In this document: positions 11,502 through 20,823 of the stretch, one piece after another | How positions within the stretch are numbered: position 1 is the first letter of the stretch | Layout: each line of letters starts with the position of its first letter | Source: Noviherbaspirillum_A sp047237965 | GTDB taxonomy: Bacteria; Pseudomonadota; Gammaproteobacteria; Burkholderiales; Burkholderiaceae_D | Direction: 5' to 3' | Length of the DNA: 64,000 nt | Assembly (NCBI RefSeq): GCF_047237965.1 | Contig: NZ_JBDFLX010000001.1 | Coordinates: forward strand, 1,426,001 to 1,490,000 | Position numbers and translations under genes: made by a program | The notes under the pieces: model-generated | Seen by the model: only the letters and a program-made list of their open reading frames with translations | Told to the model about the DNA's origin: nothing | Databases searched by the model: none

Positions 11502-11986
11502 TACTGTCCCGCTGGCTGGCTGGCGTCGGTGCTGCTGCGCATTGTGCACATCAGTTCCGCTTCCAGCGCAACCTCGCCGTCCACCAGGCCGCGCGCGTTG
11601 TACTTGTAGATGCCGCGCGAGGAACGGGTGATTTCGACTTCCATGCGCAACTGGTCGCCAGGGCCGACCGGACGCTTGAAGCGCGCCGCGTCGATGCCCA
11701 CGAAATACACCACCGAGCTGCTGTCGGGCTTCTTGCCCATCGTGAGGAAGGACAGCAGCGCAGCCGTCTGGGCAAGCGCCTCGATCATCAGCACGCCGGG
11801 CATGACTGGCTTGTGCGGGAAATGCCCGTTGAAGAATTCCTCGTTGATGGTGACGTTCTTGATTGCGGTAATCGACTTGCCAACTTCGTAATCCAGAACC
11901 CGGTCGACCAGCAGCAAGGGGTAACGGTGTGGCAGATATTCCTTGATCTGGTTGATATCCAGCGTGTTCATAGTGGTTTCTTTCAT
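11501..11986 (-). CDS. fabZ: 3-hydroxyacyl-[ACP] dehydratase FabZ
   Basis: FabZ dehydrates 3-hydroxyacyl-ACP in fatty acid elongation and competes with LpxA for 3-hydroxymyristoyl-ACP. The hot-dog fold is shown by LPHRYPLLLVDRVL near the start and GHFPHKPVMPGVLMIEAL, which holds the catalytic His and Glu. Two starts are possible: ATG 11986, which overlaps the lpxD stop as ATGA, and ATG 11971, five codons later, which fits the usual family N-terminus (MNTLDINQI). Neither has a strong ribosome site; the overlapping start was preferred because coupling is the rule in this operon. Confidence 0.95.
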   Translation of the reverse strand: MKETTMNTLDINQIKEYLPHRYPLLLVDRVLDYEVGKSITAIKNVTINEEFFNGHFPHKPVMPGVLMIEALAQTAALLSFLTMGKKPDSSSVVYFVGIDAARFKRPVGPGDQLRMEVEITRSSRGIYKYNARGLVDGEVALEAELMCTMRSSTDASQPAGQ

Positions 11987-13044
11987 TGCTCGTTCTTGTT
12001 TTGACTGGTCAGCATCGCTACCGTTTTTTCCAGCTCCCGCATCCTGCTGCGCATGCCGGAGAGATTGCGCACGATGGCGGCCGACCTCTCCCATTCCGCA
12101 TTGGTGGCAAGAGGATAAAACCCGGTGTACTGGCCTGCTTCGGCGATGGAGCGGCTGACCAGGCTTCCTGAAGAGATATGGACATTGTCGGCGATCGTCA
12201 GATGTCCCAGTATCATGGCCGCGCCGCCAAAGGTGCAGTACTTTCCTATCGTCGCGCTGCCGGCTACGCCAACGCAGCCGGCCATCGCGGTGTGGGCGCC
12301 GATATGGCAGTTGTGCCCGATCTGTATCTGGTTGTCCAGCTTGACGCCATCCTCGATCACGGTATCGGCCAGCGCGCCGCGGTCGACGGTGGTATTGGCG
12401 CCGATCTCGACATCATTGCCGATCACGACCCTGCCGGTCTGCGGGATCTTGATCCAGGCGCCGCCCTCATTGGCGAACCCGAAGCCATCCGCGCCGATCA
12501 CGGCGCCGGCATGCACAATGCCGCGCTCGCCGATGATGCATCCGGCTAGAAAACACACACGGGGGTGGAAATGGGTGTCGGCGCCGACCACGGTGTCGCG
12601 GCCGATCACGCAGCCGCTGTCGATGGTGCAGCCCTCGCCGATCACGGCCCCCGCCTCGACGGTGACATGCGGACCGATGCAGGCGCTTGCCGCCACCTTC
12701 GCACTTGGGTCGATTGCCGCGCTGGGATGAATGCCGGGCTGAACCGGCGGCGCCGCCAGCGCTGCAAACAGCTGGGCTGCGCGCGCGAAGTAGGCATAGG
12801 GCCGCTCGGTCAGGATGCGGGCGCCGGCATACTGGCTGCCGATGCGTTCGCTATCGGCTTCCGTCAGTATCAGCGCGGCGGCGGCGCTGGCCGCGGCCTG
12901 GGTCCGCAACTTGGGATTGGACAGAAAGCTGACATGGGAAGCGCCGGCCGCGTCGAGCGGCGCAATGCCGGAGACCAGCGTGTCCGGATCGCCCTGCAGC
13001 TGTCCGCCTACCTGTTCAACCAGTTGCCGCAGGGGTATCGCCAT
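11983..13044 (-). CDS. lpxD: UDP-3-O-(3-hydroxyacyl)glucosamine N-acyltransferase
   Basis: LpxD adds the second hydroxyacyl chain, to the amine, in lipid A synthesis. The 353-residue protein has an N-terminal uridine-binding domain (LRQLVEQVGGQLQGD), a long hexapeptide-repeat beta-helix from residue ~100 to ~300 and a C-terminal helix (MRSRMRELEKTVAML). The catalytic histidine lies in DNQIQIGHNCHIG. It sits between skp and fabZ as in E. coli. Confidence 0.97.
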   Translation of the reverse strand: MAIPLRQLVEQVGGQLQGDPDTLVSGIAPLDAAGASHVSFLSNPKLRTQAAASAAAALILTEADSERIGSQYAGARILTERPYAYFARAAQLFAALAAPPVQPGIHPSAAIDPSAKVAASACIGPHVTVEAGAVIGEGCTIDSGCVIGRDTVVGADTHFHPRVCFLAGCIIGERGIVHAGAVIGADGFGFANEGGAWIKIPQTGRVVIGNDVEIGANTTVDRGALADTVIEDGVKLDNQIQIGHNCHIGAHTAMAGCVGVAGSATIGKYCTFGGAAMILGHLTIADNVHISSGSLVSRSIAEAGQYTGFYPLATNAEWERSAAIVRNLSGMRSRMRELEKTVAMLTSQNKNEQ

Positions 13045-13057
13045 CGTATCGCACCGC

Positions 13058-13576
13058 TTACTTGTTCAGCGCCTTGAGCACTTTGTCGGTGATGTCGATG
13101 CGTGGGCTGATATAGACGGCTTCCTGGAACACGATGTCGTATTTTTCCGCCTCGGCGATCTGCTTGATCACGCGATTGGTGCGTTCCAGCACCGTTGCCA
13201 GTTCTTCATTGCGGCGCTGGTTCAAGTCTTCGCGGAACTCGCGCTGACGACGCTGGAAGTCCTTGTCCAGATCGCTCAATTCCCGCTGGCGCCGGACGCG
13301 GTCAGATTCCGACAGAACCGGCGCATCCTTGTCGAGCTTGTCGGCCATGGACTTCAGGCGCGCGCCCATGTCCTGCAGGTCCTTGTCGCGCTTGGAGAAC
13401 TCCTGCTCGATCTTGGCGTTGGCCGATTTTGCCGGCGCTGCCTCGCGGAAAATACGCTCGGTGCTGACGAAACCGACTTTCACTTCCTGTGCCTGGACTG
13501 CGCCCATGCATACGACGGAAGCGGCAAACACGGCCGCACAGCGTGCGACCAGAGACTGTTGGATGGAAAACTTCAA
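13058..13576 (-). CDS. skp: Periplasmic OmpH/Skp chaperone
   Basis: Skp (OmpH family) holds unfolded outer-membrane proteins in the periplasm on their way to BamA. The 172-residue product has a signal peptide ending near GAVQAQ, the beta segment VKVGFVSTERIFRE and two long charged coiled-coil arms (LDKDFQRRQREFREDLNQRR). There is no ATG in a suitable place. TTG at 13576 was chosen because GGAG lies 7 bases before it and the product then begins MKFSIQQS like a signal peptide; another TTG at 13591 has no ribosome site. It lies directly between bamA and lpxD. Confidence 0.93.
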   Translation of the reverse strand: MKFSIQQSLVARCAAVFAASVVCMGAVQAQEVKVGFVSTERIFREAAPAKSANAKIEQEFSKRDKDLQDMGARLKSMADKLDKDAPVLSESDRVRRQRELSDLDKDFQRRQREFREDLNQRRNEELATVLERTNRVIKQIAEAEKYDIVFQEAVYISPRIDITDKVLKALNK

Positions 13577-13620
13577 GGATCTTCTCCGCAATTCAAAAAA
13601 TCTGTTATCGCCGCAACATA

Positions 13621-15951
13621 TCAGAAACCGGTTCCCAACTGGAACTGGAAGGGCTGCGTCAGGTCGGCGTCCTTGGCATTGAGCGCCTTGCCGAAGCTCA
13701 ATTTCAACGGACCGATCGGCGAGACCCAGCTGATGCCCACACCTGCCGAATAGCGCAGATTGGACACGTTGACCTTCTCGTCGGCGGTAGTGTTGAAGAC
13801 CTGGCCGGCGTCGAAGAAGGTGAACCAGCGCAGCGTGCGATCCGCGCCTGTGCCCGGGAACGGGAACTGCAGTTCGGCATTCATGATGAGACGCGCATTA
13901 CCGCCGGTAATATTCGCCCGGTCGCTTCCCTTCACCGACAGCGACGAACTTTCGTAGCCGCGAACCGATCCTATGCCGCCGGCATAGAAATTCTTAAAGA
14001 CCGGATAGGGACGACTGCTCAGTGCGTTGCCGTAATCGACTTCACCGTTCAGCGCCAGCGTCATGGTGCTGGAAAGCGGCTTGAAATACTGGTGCTGATA
14101 GACGGCGCGATAGTAACGCAGGTCGCCCAGCATGGAAAGCTCCAGGTTGGCCCTCTGGTAACGGCCAGTGGTCGGTATCAGGGCGCTGTCGCGGTTGTCG
14201 CGCTGCCATGCGACGGTCAGGGGAAACGACGTTGCCTTTGCAGTGTTGTCGCTGCCGAAGTCAGAGACAAACCTGCGGTACAGCAGCGGGCTGGTTTCAT
14301 CCACGTCGACCTGCGTATGCTCGGCGCCGGCGCCGAAGAACACCGTGTCGACCTCGGAAAACGGCACGCCGAACCGGACGTTGCCGCCAATTGTCCTGAT
14401 GCGGTAGTTGCTCGTCGTGACAATGGGTGGCCGCGTGGTGCGCACGAATGCTTCATAACTGCGGCTGACGCCGTCGTCGGTGAAATACGGGTTGGTCTGC
14501 GACACCGCGATGGTGCGATAGCGCCGGCTGGTGTTGACATCGAGGCCGATGGTATTGCCGCTGCCGAATGCGTTGGCCTGCTGGATCGAGCCGGTCAGGG
14601 TCAGCTTCTCGCTGCTGGAGAAACCGGCGCCCAGCGAAATCGCGCCCGTCGGCTTCTCGACGATGTTCATGTTCAAGTCGACCTGGTCGGTCGTGCCCGG
14701 CACTTCCGGCGTATCCACGTTCACCTCGGTGAAATAACCCAGGCGATTGACGCGGTCGCGCGAGAGCTTGATCTTCGAGGCGTCGTACCACGAGCTTTCC
14801 AGTTGGCGCATCTCGCGGCGGATGACTTCATCGCGCGTGCGGGTATTGCCGCCGATATTGATGCGCCGGACATAGACGCGCTTGCCGGGATCGACCAGGA
14901 TGGTGAATGCAACCTGCTTCTTTTCCCGGTCGATCTGCGGGTTGGCATTGACGTTGGCAAAGGCGTAGCCGAAGTTGCCCAGGCGCTCGGAGATTTTCTT
15001 GGTGGTCTCGGTCAGCTTGGCGCCCGAGAACACGTCGCCGGACTTGATCTGCACCAGCGACTTGAGCTCTTCCTCGCGGCCAAACATTTCACCTTCCAGC
15101 TTGACATCCGATACCGTGAACTTGTCGCCCTCGGTGATGTTGATGGTGACGTAGATGTCCTTGCGGTCAGGCGTGATCGACACCTGGGTCGATTCCACCT
15201 GCATTTCGAGATAGCCGCGGTTGAGATAGAAGGACTTGAGGGTCTCGATGTCGCCGGTCAGCTTCTGCTTGGAATACTGGTCGTTCTTGGTGTACCAGGT
15301 GAACCATCCGGGCGTGGTCAGCTTGATCACGTCCCGCAGTTCCTTGTCGGAGAAAGCCTTGTTGCCGACGATGTTGATCTCGCGGATGCGCGAGATGTCG
15401 CCTTCGTCGACGGCGAAGTTGATATTGACGCGGTTGCGCTCGATCGGCGTGACGGTGGTCGTGATCTGCACGCCGTACAGGCCGCGCGACAGGTATTGCC
15501 GTTTCAGTTCCTGCTCTGCACGGTCCAGCAATGCCTTGTCGTAGATGCGCGATTCGCCCAGTCCGATTTCCTTCAACGCCTTGGTCAGGGTGTCCTTGTC
15601 GAATTCCTTGGTGCCGGTAAATTCAACCGCGCCGATGGCCGGGCGCTCTTCCACGGTCACAACCAGAACGTCGCCTTCCGCTTCGACCCGTACGTCCTTG
15701 AAAAAACCGGTGGCGTACAGGGCCTTGATCGATGCCGCGCCCTTCTCGTCAGTGAAGGTATCGCCGACCTTCACGGGCAGATAGTTGAAGACGGTGCCGG
15801 CTTCAGTGCGCTGTATCCCTTCCACGCGGATGTCTCGTACCGTAAAGGGATCGACTGCCAGCGCGGAGCCGGAACAGAGTGCGATGATGGCGGAGACAAT
15901 CAGACGACGAGGACGAAGAGACAGAAAAAAACGCTCTGAATGTAATTTCAT
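13621..15951 (-). CDS. bamA: Outer membrane protein assembly factor BamA
   Basis: BamA is the core of the BAM complex that inserts beta-barrel proteins into the outer membrane. The 776-residue precursor has a signal peptide cut after SGSALA, five POTRA domains (about residues 33-430, the first beginning FTVRDIRVEGIQRTE) and a C-terminal 16-strand barrel. The barrel holds the conserved VRGYE motif of loop 6 and ends in phenylalanine (QLGTGF), the usual BAM recognition end. It follows rseP on the same strand and precedes skp. Confidence 0.98.
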   Translation of the reverse strand: MKLHSERFFLSLRPRRLIVSAIIALCSGSALAVDPFTVRDIRVEGIQRTEAGTVFNYLPVKVGDTFTDEKGAASIKALYATGFFKDVRVEAEGDVLVVTVEERPAIGAVEFTGTKEFDKDTLTKALKEIGLGESRIYDKALLDRAEQELKRQYLSRGLYGVQITTTVTPIERNRVNINFAVDEGDISRIREINIVGNKAFSDKELRDVIKLTTPGWFTWYTKNDQYSKQKLTGDIETLKSFYLNRGYLEMQVESTQVSITPDRKDIYVTINITEGDKFTVSDVKLEGEMFGREEELKSLVQIKSGDVFSGAKLTETTKKISERLGNFGYAFANVNANPQIDREKKQVAFTILVDPGKRVYVRRINIGGNTRTRDEVIRREMRQLESSWYDASKIKLSRDRVNRLGYFTEVNVDTPEVPGTTDQVDLNMNIVEKPTGAISLGAGFSSSEKLTLTGSIQQANAFGSGNTIGLDVNTSRRYRTIAVSQTNPYFTDDGVSRSYEAFVRTTRPPIVTTSNYRIRTIGGNVRFGVPFSEVDTVFFGAGAEHTQVDVDETSPLLYRRFVSDFGSDNTAKATSFPLTVAWQRDNRDSALIPTTGRYQRANLELSMLGDLRYYRAVYQHQYFKPLSSTMTLALNGEVDYGNALSSRPYPVFKNFYAGGIGSVRGYESSSLSVKGSDRANITGGNARLIMNAELQFPFPGTGADRTLRWFTFFDAGQVFNTTADEKVNVSNLRYSAGVGISWVSPIGPLKLSFGKALNAKDADLTQPFQFQLGTGF

Positions 15952-16011
15952 TTGCTGTTGTTGTGTAATGGACTGGTGTGAGGCGAGCCCGAGATATGTC
16001 GGGCTTCTGCC

Positions 16012-17382
16012 TCAGGAGATCAGGCGGACGATGTCGTTAAAGACCGCCACCATCATCAGGGTCATCAGGATGCCGATGCCGGCACGTTGTGCCAGCTCAC
16101 CGAAACGCTCGGACACGGGGCGCCCGGTCAAAACTTCCAGCGAATAATACAGCAAAAGGCCGCCATCAAGCACCGGTATCGGTAGCAAATTCATCACGCC
16201 CAGGCTGATGCTGATGAAGGCGATAAAGCTGATGTAACTGACCATGCCGATACGTGCGGTCTGCCCCGCGTAATCGGCGATGGTGATCGGCCCGGTGATG
16301 TTCTTCAGCGAGACTTCGCCGACGATCATGCGGCCCAGCATGCGGATGGTCATCACGCTGGTATCCCAGGTCTTCTGGGCGCCGCGCGCGATCGCCTGCA
16401 AGGGACCGGACCGGACATTGACCATTTCCGGCGCCATTGCCACTTCGGCCTGTATGCGGCCAATGCGCTTGCCGCCGCTTTCCACGACCTGCGGCACCAC
16501 GCTGATTTCCATGGGCCTGCCGTCGCGCAGTATGGACAGCATCAGCGCCTGGCCAGCCGACTTCTGCACCGTCTCGACGAATACGCCGCCGTCGGCTACC
16601 GGCTGGCCATTGATCGCTTTCACCGTGTCGCCGGTACGCAGTCCGGCGCGGGCCGCGGGGCCATCGACGACGAGCTTGCCCAGCACCGCCGGCGGCCGCG
16701 CGAGGTCGAGGCCGAGCCGCGGCATAAAGTCGGTTTCGAGTTCGGATGCATCGAGCATGTTGGTTGGCAGCGTGACGCTGGCGGCAACGACACCGTTCGC
16801 GCCGGCAGGATCGGGCCGCTCGACCTCCAGCCGGGCCGGCGCCTTGTCCACCGCCGCGCGCAGCAGCGTCCAGCGCAGGTCGGACCAGATATGGATAGGT
16901 TCGCCATTGACCGATTTCACTAGTTCGCCGCCGCGCAGGCCTGCGTCGTAGGCGGCGCTCTGCTGCGGCACGGCCCGCAGGCGCGGCGCCGGCTCGGGAA
17001 TGCCGTACATATAAAGCGCGCCAAACAGCAGGATGGCCAGAAGGAAGTTCGACAGCGGTCCGGCGGCAACGATGGCGATGCGCTTCCAGACCGACTGTAC
17101 GGTGTATTCCCGCTTGCGGTCGGCTGCGCTGACCAGCGACATGTCCTGTTCGCGCGCATCCAGCATCTTCACGTAGCCGCCGAGCGGCAGCGCCGACAAT
17201 GCCCATTCGGTCTGGTCGGGCCCGAACTTGCGGGACCAGACGATCTTGCCCATGCCGACCGAAAAACGCAGAACCTTGACCCCGCACCATTTGGCAACCC
17301 AGTAGTGGCCGAGCTCGTGCACCACCACCAGGATGCCCAGCACCACCACGAACGCCACCAGCGTCTGCAGCAGCGTGATCAT
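16012..17382 (-). CDS. rseP: RIP metalloprotease RseP
   Basis: RseP is an inner-membrane site-2 zinc protease that cuts anti-sigma factors such as RseA and remnant signal peptides. The 456-residue protein has the zinc motif HELGH in the first membrane helix (near residue 22), two central PDZ domains (around GLRGGELVKSVNGEPIH and GLRTGDTVKAINGQPV) and the C-terminal LPIPVLDGG motif. ATG 17382 overlaps the dxr stop (ATGA) and follows GGGAG; a GTG three codons earlier has no room for a ribosome site. Confidence 0.97.
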   Translation of the reverse strand: MITLLQTLVAFVVVLGILVVVHELGHYWVAKWCGVKVLRFSVGMGKIVWSRKFGPDQTEWALSALPLGGYVKMLDAREQDMSLVSAADRKREYTVQSVWKRIAIVAAGPLSNFLLAILLFGALYMYGIPEPAPRLRAVPQQSAAYDAGLRGGELVKSVNGEPIHIWSDLRWTLLRAAVDKAPARLEVERPDPAGANGVVAASVTLPTNMLDASELETDFMPRLGLDLARPPAVLGKLVVDGPAARAGLRTGDTVKAINGQPVADGGVFVETVQKSAGQALMLSILRDGRPMEISVVPQVVESGGKRIGRIQAEVAMAPEMVNVRSGPLQAIARGAQKTWDTSVMTIRMLGRMIVGEVSLKNITGPITIADYAGQTARIGMVSYISFIAFISISLGVMNLLPIPVLDGGLLLYYSLEVLTGRPVSERFGELAQRAGIGILMTLMMVAVFNDIVRLIS

Positions 17383-18548
17383 TGCAGGCACTCCCGCGCC
17401 AGCGCGCGCGCCCTTCCGTCCTGTTCCAGCAGTGCGCCGATATCGGCCACAGGCTCGTGGGGAATGGTATTCATCACCCGGTCTATCAGCTGGTCTATCA
17501 TGCGAAATCCAATCTGGCGGTTGAGAAAGGCTTCGACGGCGATCTCGTTGGCGGCATTGAGCAATGCCGGCGCGGAGCCTCCGGCCTGCAGCGCATCATA
17601 CGCCAGTTTCAGACAGGGAAAGCGGCGCAGGTCCGGGCGCTCGAAACGCAGCTGGGCCATGGCGGTCAGGTCGAGCGGCGCGACGCCGGAGGCGATACGT
17701 TCGGGATAGGCCAGCGCATGCGCAATCGGCGTACGCATGTCGGGATTGCCGAGTTGCGCCAGCACCGAACCGTCGATGTAGGACACCATGGAATGGATCA
17801 CGCTCTGCGGATGGATCAGCACTTCGATCTGGCCGGCCGAGGCGCCGAACAGCCAGGCGGCCTCGATGACTTCCAGCCCCTTGTTCATCATGGTGGCGGA
17901 ATCGACGGAAATCTTGCGCCCCATGACCCAGTTCGGATGCGCCACCGCTTCCTCCGGCGTCACCGTGTCCAGCGTCTCGACCGCGCGGTTCAGAAAGGGG
18001 CCGCCGGAGGCGGTCAGCAGTATTCGGGAAATGCCGTGGCGCTCGGGCTGCCGCGAGAAGTCGCCGGGCAGGCACTGGAAGATCGCATTGTGTTCGCTGT
18101 CGATCGGCAGCAGGGTCGCGCCGCTTTCGGCCACAGCGCTCATGAACAGCTGGCCCGACATCACCAGCGCTTCCTTGTTGGCCAGCAGCACCTTCTTGCC
18201 GGCACGCGCGGCGGCGAGCGACGGCGCCAGGCCGGCGGCGCCGACGATGGCGGCCATCACCGTGTCGCAGCCGGATGCCGACGCCACCTGGCACAGCGCT
18301 TTCTCGCCCCACAGCACCCCGGTGGCGACGCCGGCCTGCTTCAGCAGCACCGACAGCGCGGACGCCGCCTCCGCGCTGCCGACCACCGCCACCTCGGGCT
18401 GGAAGCGGGCGCATTGCGCGGCCAGTTCGTCGACCTTGCTGTGCGCAGTCAGCGCGTAGATCCGGTAACGGTCGGGATGGCGTGCGATCACGTCGAGCGT
18501 GGAAACGCCGATCGATCCGGTCGCACCCAGAATGGTGATGTTTTGCAT
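17379..18548 (-). CDS. dxr: 1-deoxy-D-xylulose 5-phosphate reductoisomerase
   Basis: Dxr makes 2-C-methyl-D-erythritol 4-phosphate with NADPH, the committed step of the non-mevalonate isoprenoid pathway. The 389-residue protein begins with the NADPH-binding ITILGATGSIGVSTLD and has the active-site block SVDSATMMNKGLEVIEA. The same frame stays open upstream across cdsA, but the conserved start MQNITILG and the cdsA coding frame show that this extension is not part of the gene. Confidence 0.97.
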   Translation of the reverse strand: MQNITILGATGSIGVSTLDVIARHPDRYRIYALTAHSKVDELAAQCARFQPEVAVVGSAEAASALSVLLKQAGVATGVLWGEKALCQVASASGCDTVMAAIVGAAGLAPSLAAARAGKKVLLANKEALVMSGQLFMSAVAESGATLLPIDSEHNAIFQCLPGDFSRQPERHGISRILLTASGGPFLNRAVETLDTVTPEEAVAHPNWVMGRKISVDSATMMNKGLEVIEAAWLFGASAGQIEVLIHPQSVIHSMVSYIDGSVLAQLGNPDMRTPIAHALAYPERIASGVAPLDLTAMAQLRFERPDLRRFPCLKLAYDALQAGGSAPALLNAANEIAVEAFLNRQIGFRMIDQLIDRVMNTIPHEPVADIGALLEQDGRARALARECLQ

Positions 18549-18580
18549 TAAAACGATTCCAGCCTTGTAGCCTTGTGGCG

Positions 18581-19399
18581 TTATAAACGGAAGGCGATCA
18601 CGATTGCCAGCGGCAGCACCGGAACCAGTGCATCGATGCGGTCCAGCACGCCGCCGTGGCCCGGCAGCAGGTTGCTGCTGTCCTTCATGCCGGCGCGACG
18701 CTTGAGCATGGATTCGAACAGGTCGCCGACCACGCTGGCGGCAGCCACCAGCGTCATCACCGCCAGCATGCCGAACCAGCCCAGGCTGCGCTGCAGATGC
18801 ACCGCGAAGGTATCCTGCAAGGCGCCTGAAAAGACGCTGGCCGATGCCAGCAGCAGCACTGCCAGCCAGCCGCCGATGGCGCCTTCCCACGACTTGCCGG
18901 GCGAGATCGTCGGCGCGAGCTTGCGCTTGCCGAACGCCTTGCCGGCGAAATAGGCGCCGATGTCGGCAACCCATACGATCGCCATGACAGACAGCAGGTA
19001 GATGGGAGAACGGTGGTAGAAGGCGGCAATCGCGGCAAAGCAGCCGAGGATGGCAATGCCGTACACCACGGACACCAGGCGGTTGGGCAGCGTGCCGAGC
19101 GGCGGCAGGCCCAGGCCCAGCGCCGGCGCAAGGCGTATCGCCCAGATCGCCACGCACAGCATGCAAAGCGGATACACCGCGCCATCGAGATAGCGCAGCA
19201 GCACGAGCAGCAACGCCACCGACCACAAAGCCGGGGCCAGCAGGGGCATGGGCAATTGAAACAGGCGGGTGCGCTCCCAGATCGCGGCAGCGAAAAAGAG
19301 CGTCAGGACGACATTGAACAACAGCGTCGAACCCGACCACACCACGCCCAGCAGCACTGCCAGGAGCACGACCGCGGTAACGACTCTGGTCGCCAGCAT
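18581..19399 (-). CDS. cdsA: Phosphatidate cytidylyltransferase
   Basis: CdsA makes CDP-diacylglycerol from phosphatidate and CTP, the branch point for all phospholipids. The 272-residue protein has about eight membrane helices and the family signature from SMLKRRAGMKDSSNLLPGH through GGVLDRIDAL near the C-terminus, plus PTISPGKSWEG. ATG 19399 overlaps the uppS stop (ATGA). Confidence 0.96.
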   Translation of the reverse strand: MLATRVVTAVVLLAVLLGVVWSGSTLLFNVVLTLFFAAAIWERTRLFQLPMPLLAPALWSVALLLVLLRYLDGAVYPLCMLCVAIWAIRLAPALGLGLPPLGTLPNRLVSVVYGIAILGCFAAIAAFYHRSPIYLLSVMAIVWVADIGAYFAGKAFGKRKLAPTISPGKSWEGAIGGWLAVLLLASASVFSGALQDTFAVHLQRSLGWFGMLAVMTLVAAASVVGDLFESMLKRRAGMKDSSNLLPGHGGVLDRIDALVPVLPLAIVIAFRL

Positions 19400-20172
19400 C
19401 AGGAAGCTTTCTTCGGCGTGATGAGTTGGGCGCTGGTGCGTCCGAAACGACGCTCGCGCTGCTGGTAGGAGACGATGGCTTCGTCGAGCGCATCGCCGCC
19501 AAAGTCGGGCCAGTAGGTCTCGGTGAAATACATCTCGGTATAGGCCAGCTGCCACAGCATGAAATTGGAAATGCGCTGTTCGCCGCCGGTACGGATGAAC
19601 AGGTCAGGCTCCGGCGCGAAGGCCAGCGCCAGATGGGGGGCGAGCTGTTCCTCGCTGAAGTCGGTGGCGCCGGGATTGGCTGCCACCATCTTGCCGACCG
19701 CCTGCATCACGTCCCAGCGGCCGCCGTAGTTGGCGCAGATATTCACGGTCAGCCGGGTATTCCCGGCGGTGCGCCGCTCGGCGCTGGCAATCATTTCCTG
19801 CAGCTTGGGATCGAACCGCGACAGGTCGCCAACCACCTTCAGGCGGATGCTGTTGACATGCATCTTGGTGACTTCACGTTCGAGCGCCGTCATGAACAGC
19901 CGCATCAGCACCGAGACTTCCTCGGCCGGCCGGCGCCAGTTCTCGGAGCTGAACGCAAACAGGGTCAGGTACTCGACGCCGCGCTCGACGCATTTTTCCA
20001 CCACATCGCGGACCCGCTCGACGCCCTTGGCATGACCCGCCACGCGCGGCAGGAAGCGCCGCGTGGCCCAACGGCCATTGCCATCCATGATGATGGCAAT
20101 GTGACGCGGCACCGCCGATACTTCAGGCACCCCTTGCGTCGAACTGGTTTGCTTCATGAGCTTGCTTTTCAT
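19399..20172 (-). CDS. uppS: Undecaprenyl diphosphate synthase
   Basis: UppS (IspU) extends farnesyl diphosphate with isopentenyl units in cis to give the C55 lipid carrier used for peptidoglycan and O-antigen. The 257-residue protein has the substrate motif IIMDGNGRWATRR with the catalytic Asp, FAFSSENWRRP, and the C-terminal PDLFIRTGGEQRISNF block. ATG 20157 (MKQTSST) is an alternative start, as neither has a clear ribosome site. Confidence 0.96.
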   Translation of the reverse strand: MKSKLMKQTSSTQGVPEVSAVPRHIAIIMDGNGRWATRRFLPRVAGHAKGVERVRDVVEKCVERGVEYLTLFAFSSENWRRPAEEVSVLMRLFMTALEREVTKMHVNSIRLKVVGDLSRFDPKLQEMIASAERRTAGNTRLTVNICANYGGRWDVMQAVGKMVAANPGATDFSEEQLAPHLALAFAPEPDLFIRTGGEQRISNFMLWQLAYTEMYFTETYWPDFGGDALDEAIVSYQQRERRFGRTSAQLITPKKAS

Positions 20173-20217
20173 TAATGATTGGCGGGCCGCTACGGTATGA
20201 CAAGGCTATGCCGCCTG

Positions 20218-20778
20218 TCAAACCGTCAGCACTTCCTTTTCCTTTTCAGCAACCAGCTTGTCGATTTCCGCAACGAAGCGATCGGTCAGTTTCTGCACGT
20301 CGTCCTGGGCGCGCCGCTCGTCATCCTCGGAGATTGCCTTGTCCTTGAGCAGCCGTTTCAGGCCCTCATTGGCGTCACGGCGGATATTGCGCACGGCGAT
20401 CTTCGCGTCTTCGGCCTCGGTCTTGACCAGCTTGACCATTTCCTTGCGGCGCTCTTCCGTCAGCGGCGGCGTCGGCACGCGGATCAGGTCGCCCTGGGTG
20501 GCCGGATTCAGGCCCAGGTCGGACTCGCGGATCGCCTTTTCGATGGCGCCCACCATTTTCTTTTCCCATGGCTGGACGCCGATGGTGCGGGCGTCGATCA
20601 GGGTGATGTTGGCAACCTGGCTCAACTGGGTCGGATTGCCGTAGTAGTCCACCTTCACATGATCGAGGATGCCGGCGTGGGCGCGGCCGGTACGCACCTT
20701 GGCCAGGTCGGCCTTGAGCGTCTCGATCGACTTGTTCATCTTCTGTTCGGTACTTTTCTTGACGTCGGCGACAGTCAT
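20218..20778 (-). CDS. frr: Ribosome recycling factor
   Basis: RRF splits post-termination ribosomes together with EF-G. The 186-residue length and the tRNA-shaped two-domain sequence are standard: KVRTGRAHAGILDHVKVDYYG in the N-terminal helix, VQPWEKKMV, and LTEERRKEMVK in the helical bundle. ATG 20778 has AGGAGAG upstream. It lies between pyrH and uppS as in most proteobacteria. Confidence 0.97.
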   Translation of the reverse strand: MTVADVKKSTEQKMNKSIETLKADLAKVRTGRAHAGILDHVKVDYYGNPTQLSQVANITLIDARTIGVQPWEKKMVGAIEKAIRESDLGLNPATQGDLIRVPTPPLTEERRKEMVKLVKTEAEDAKIAVRNIRRDANEGLKRLLKDKAISEDDERRAQDDVQKLTDRFVAEIDKLVAEKEKEVLTV

Positions 20779-20823
20779 GCTGCTCTCCTGTTATTCACAA
20801 ATGTTGGAGTTCGTATGCTCGTA

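Noticed and set aside
17379..19502. Apparent 707-residue fusion upstream of dxr
   Set aside because: The upstream part is an out-of-frame reading of cdsA; dxr starts at its conserved MQNITILG.
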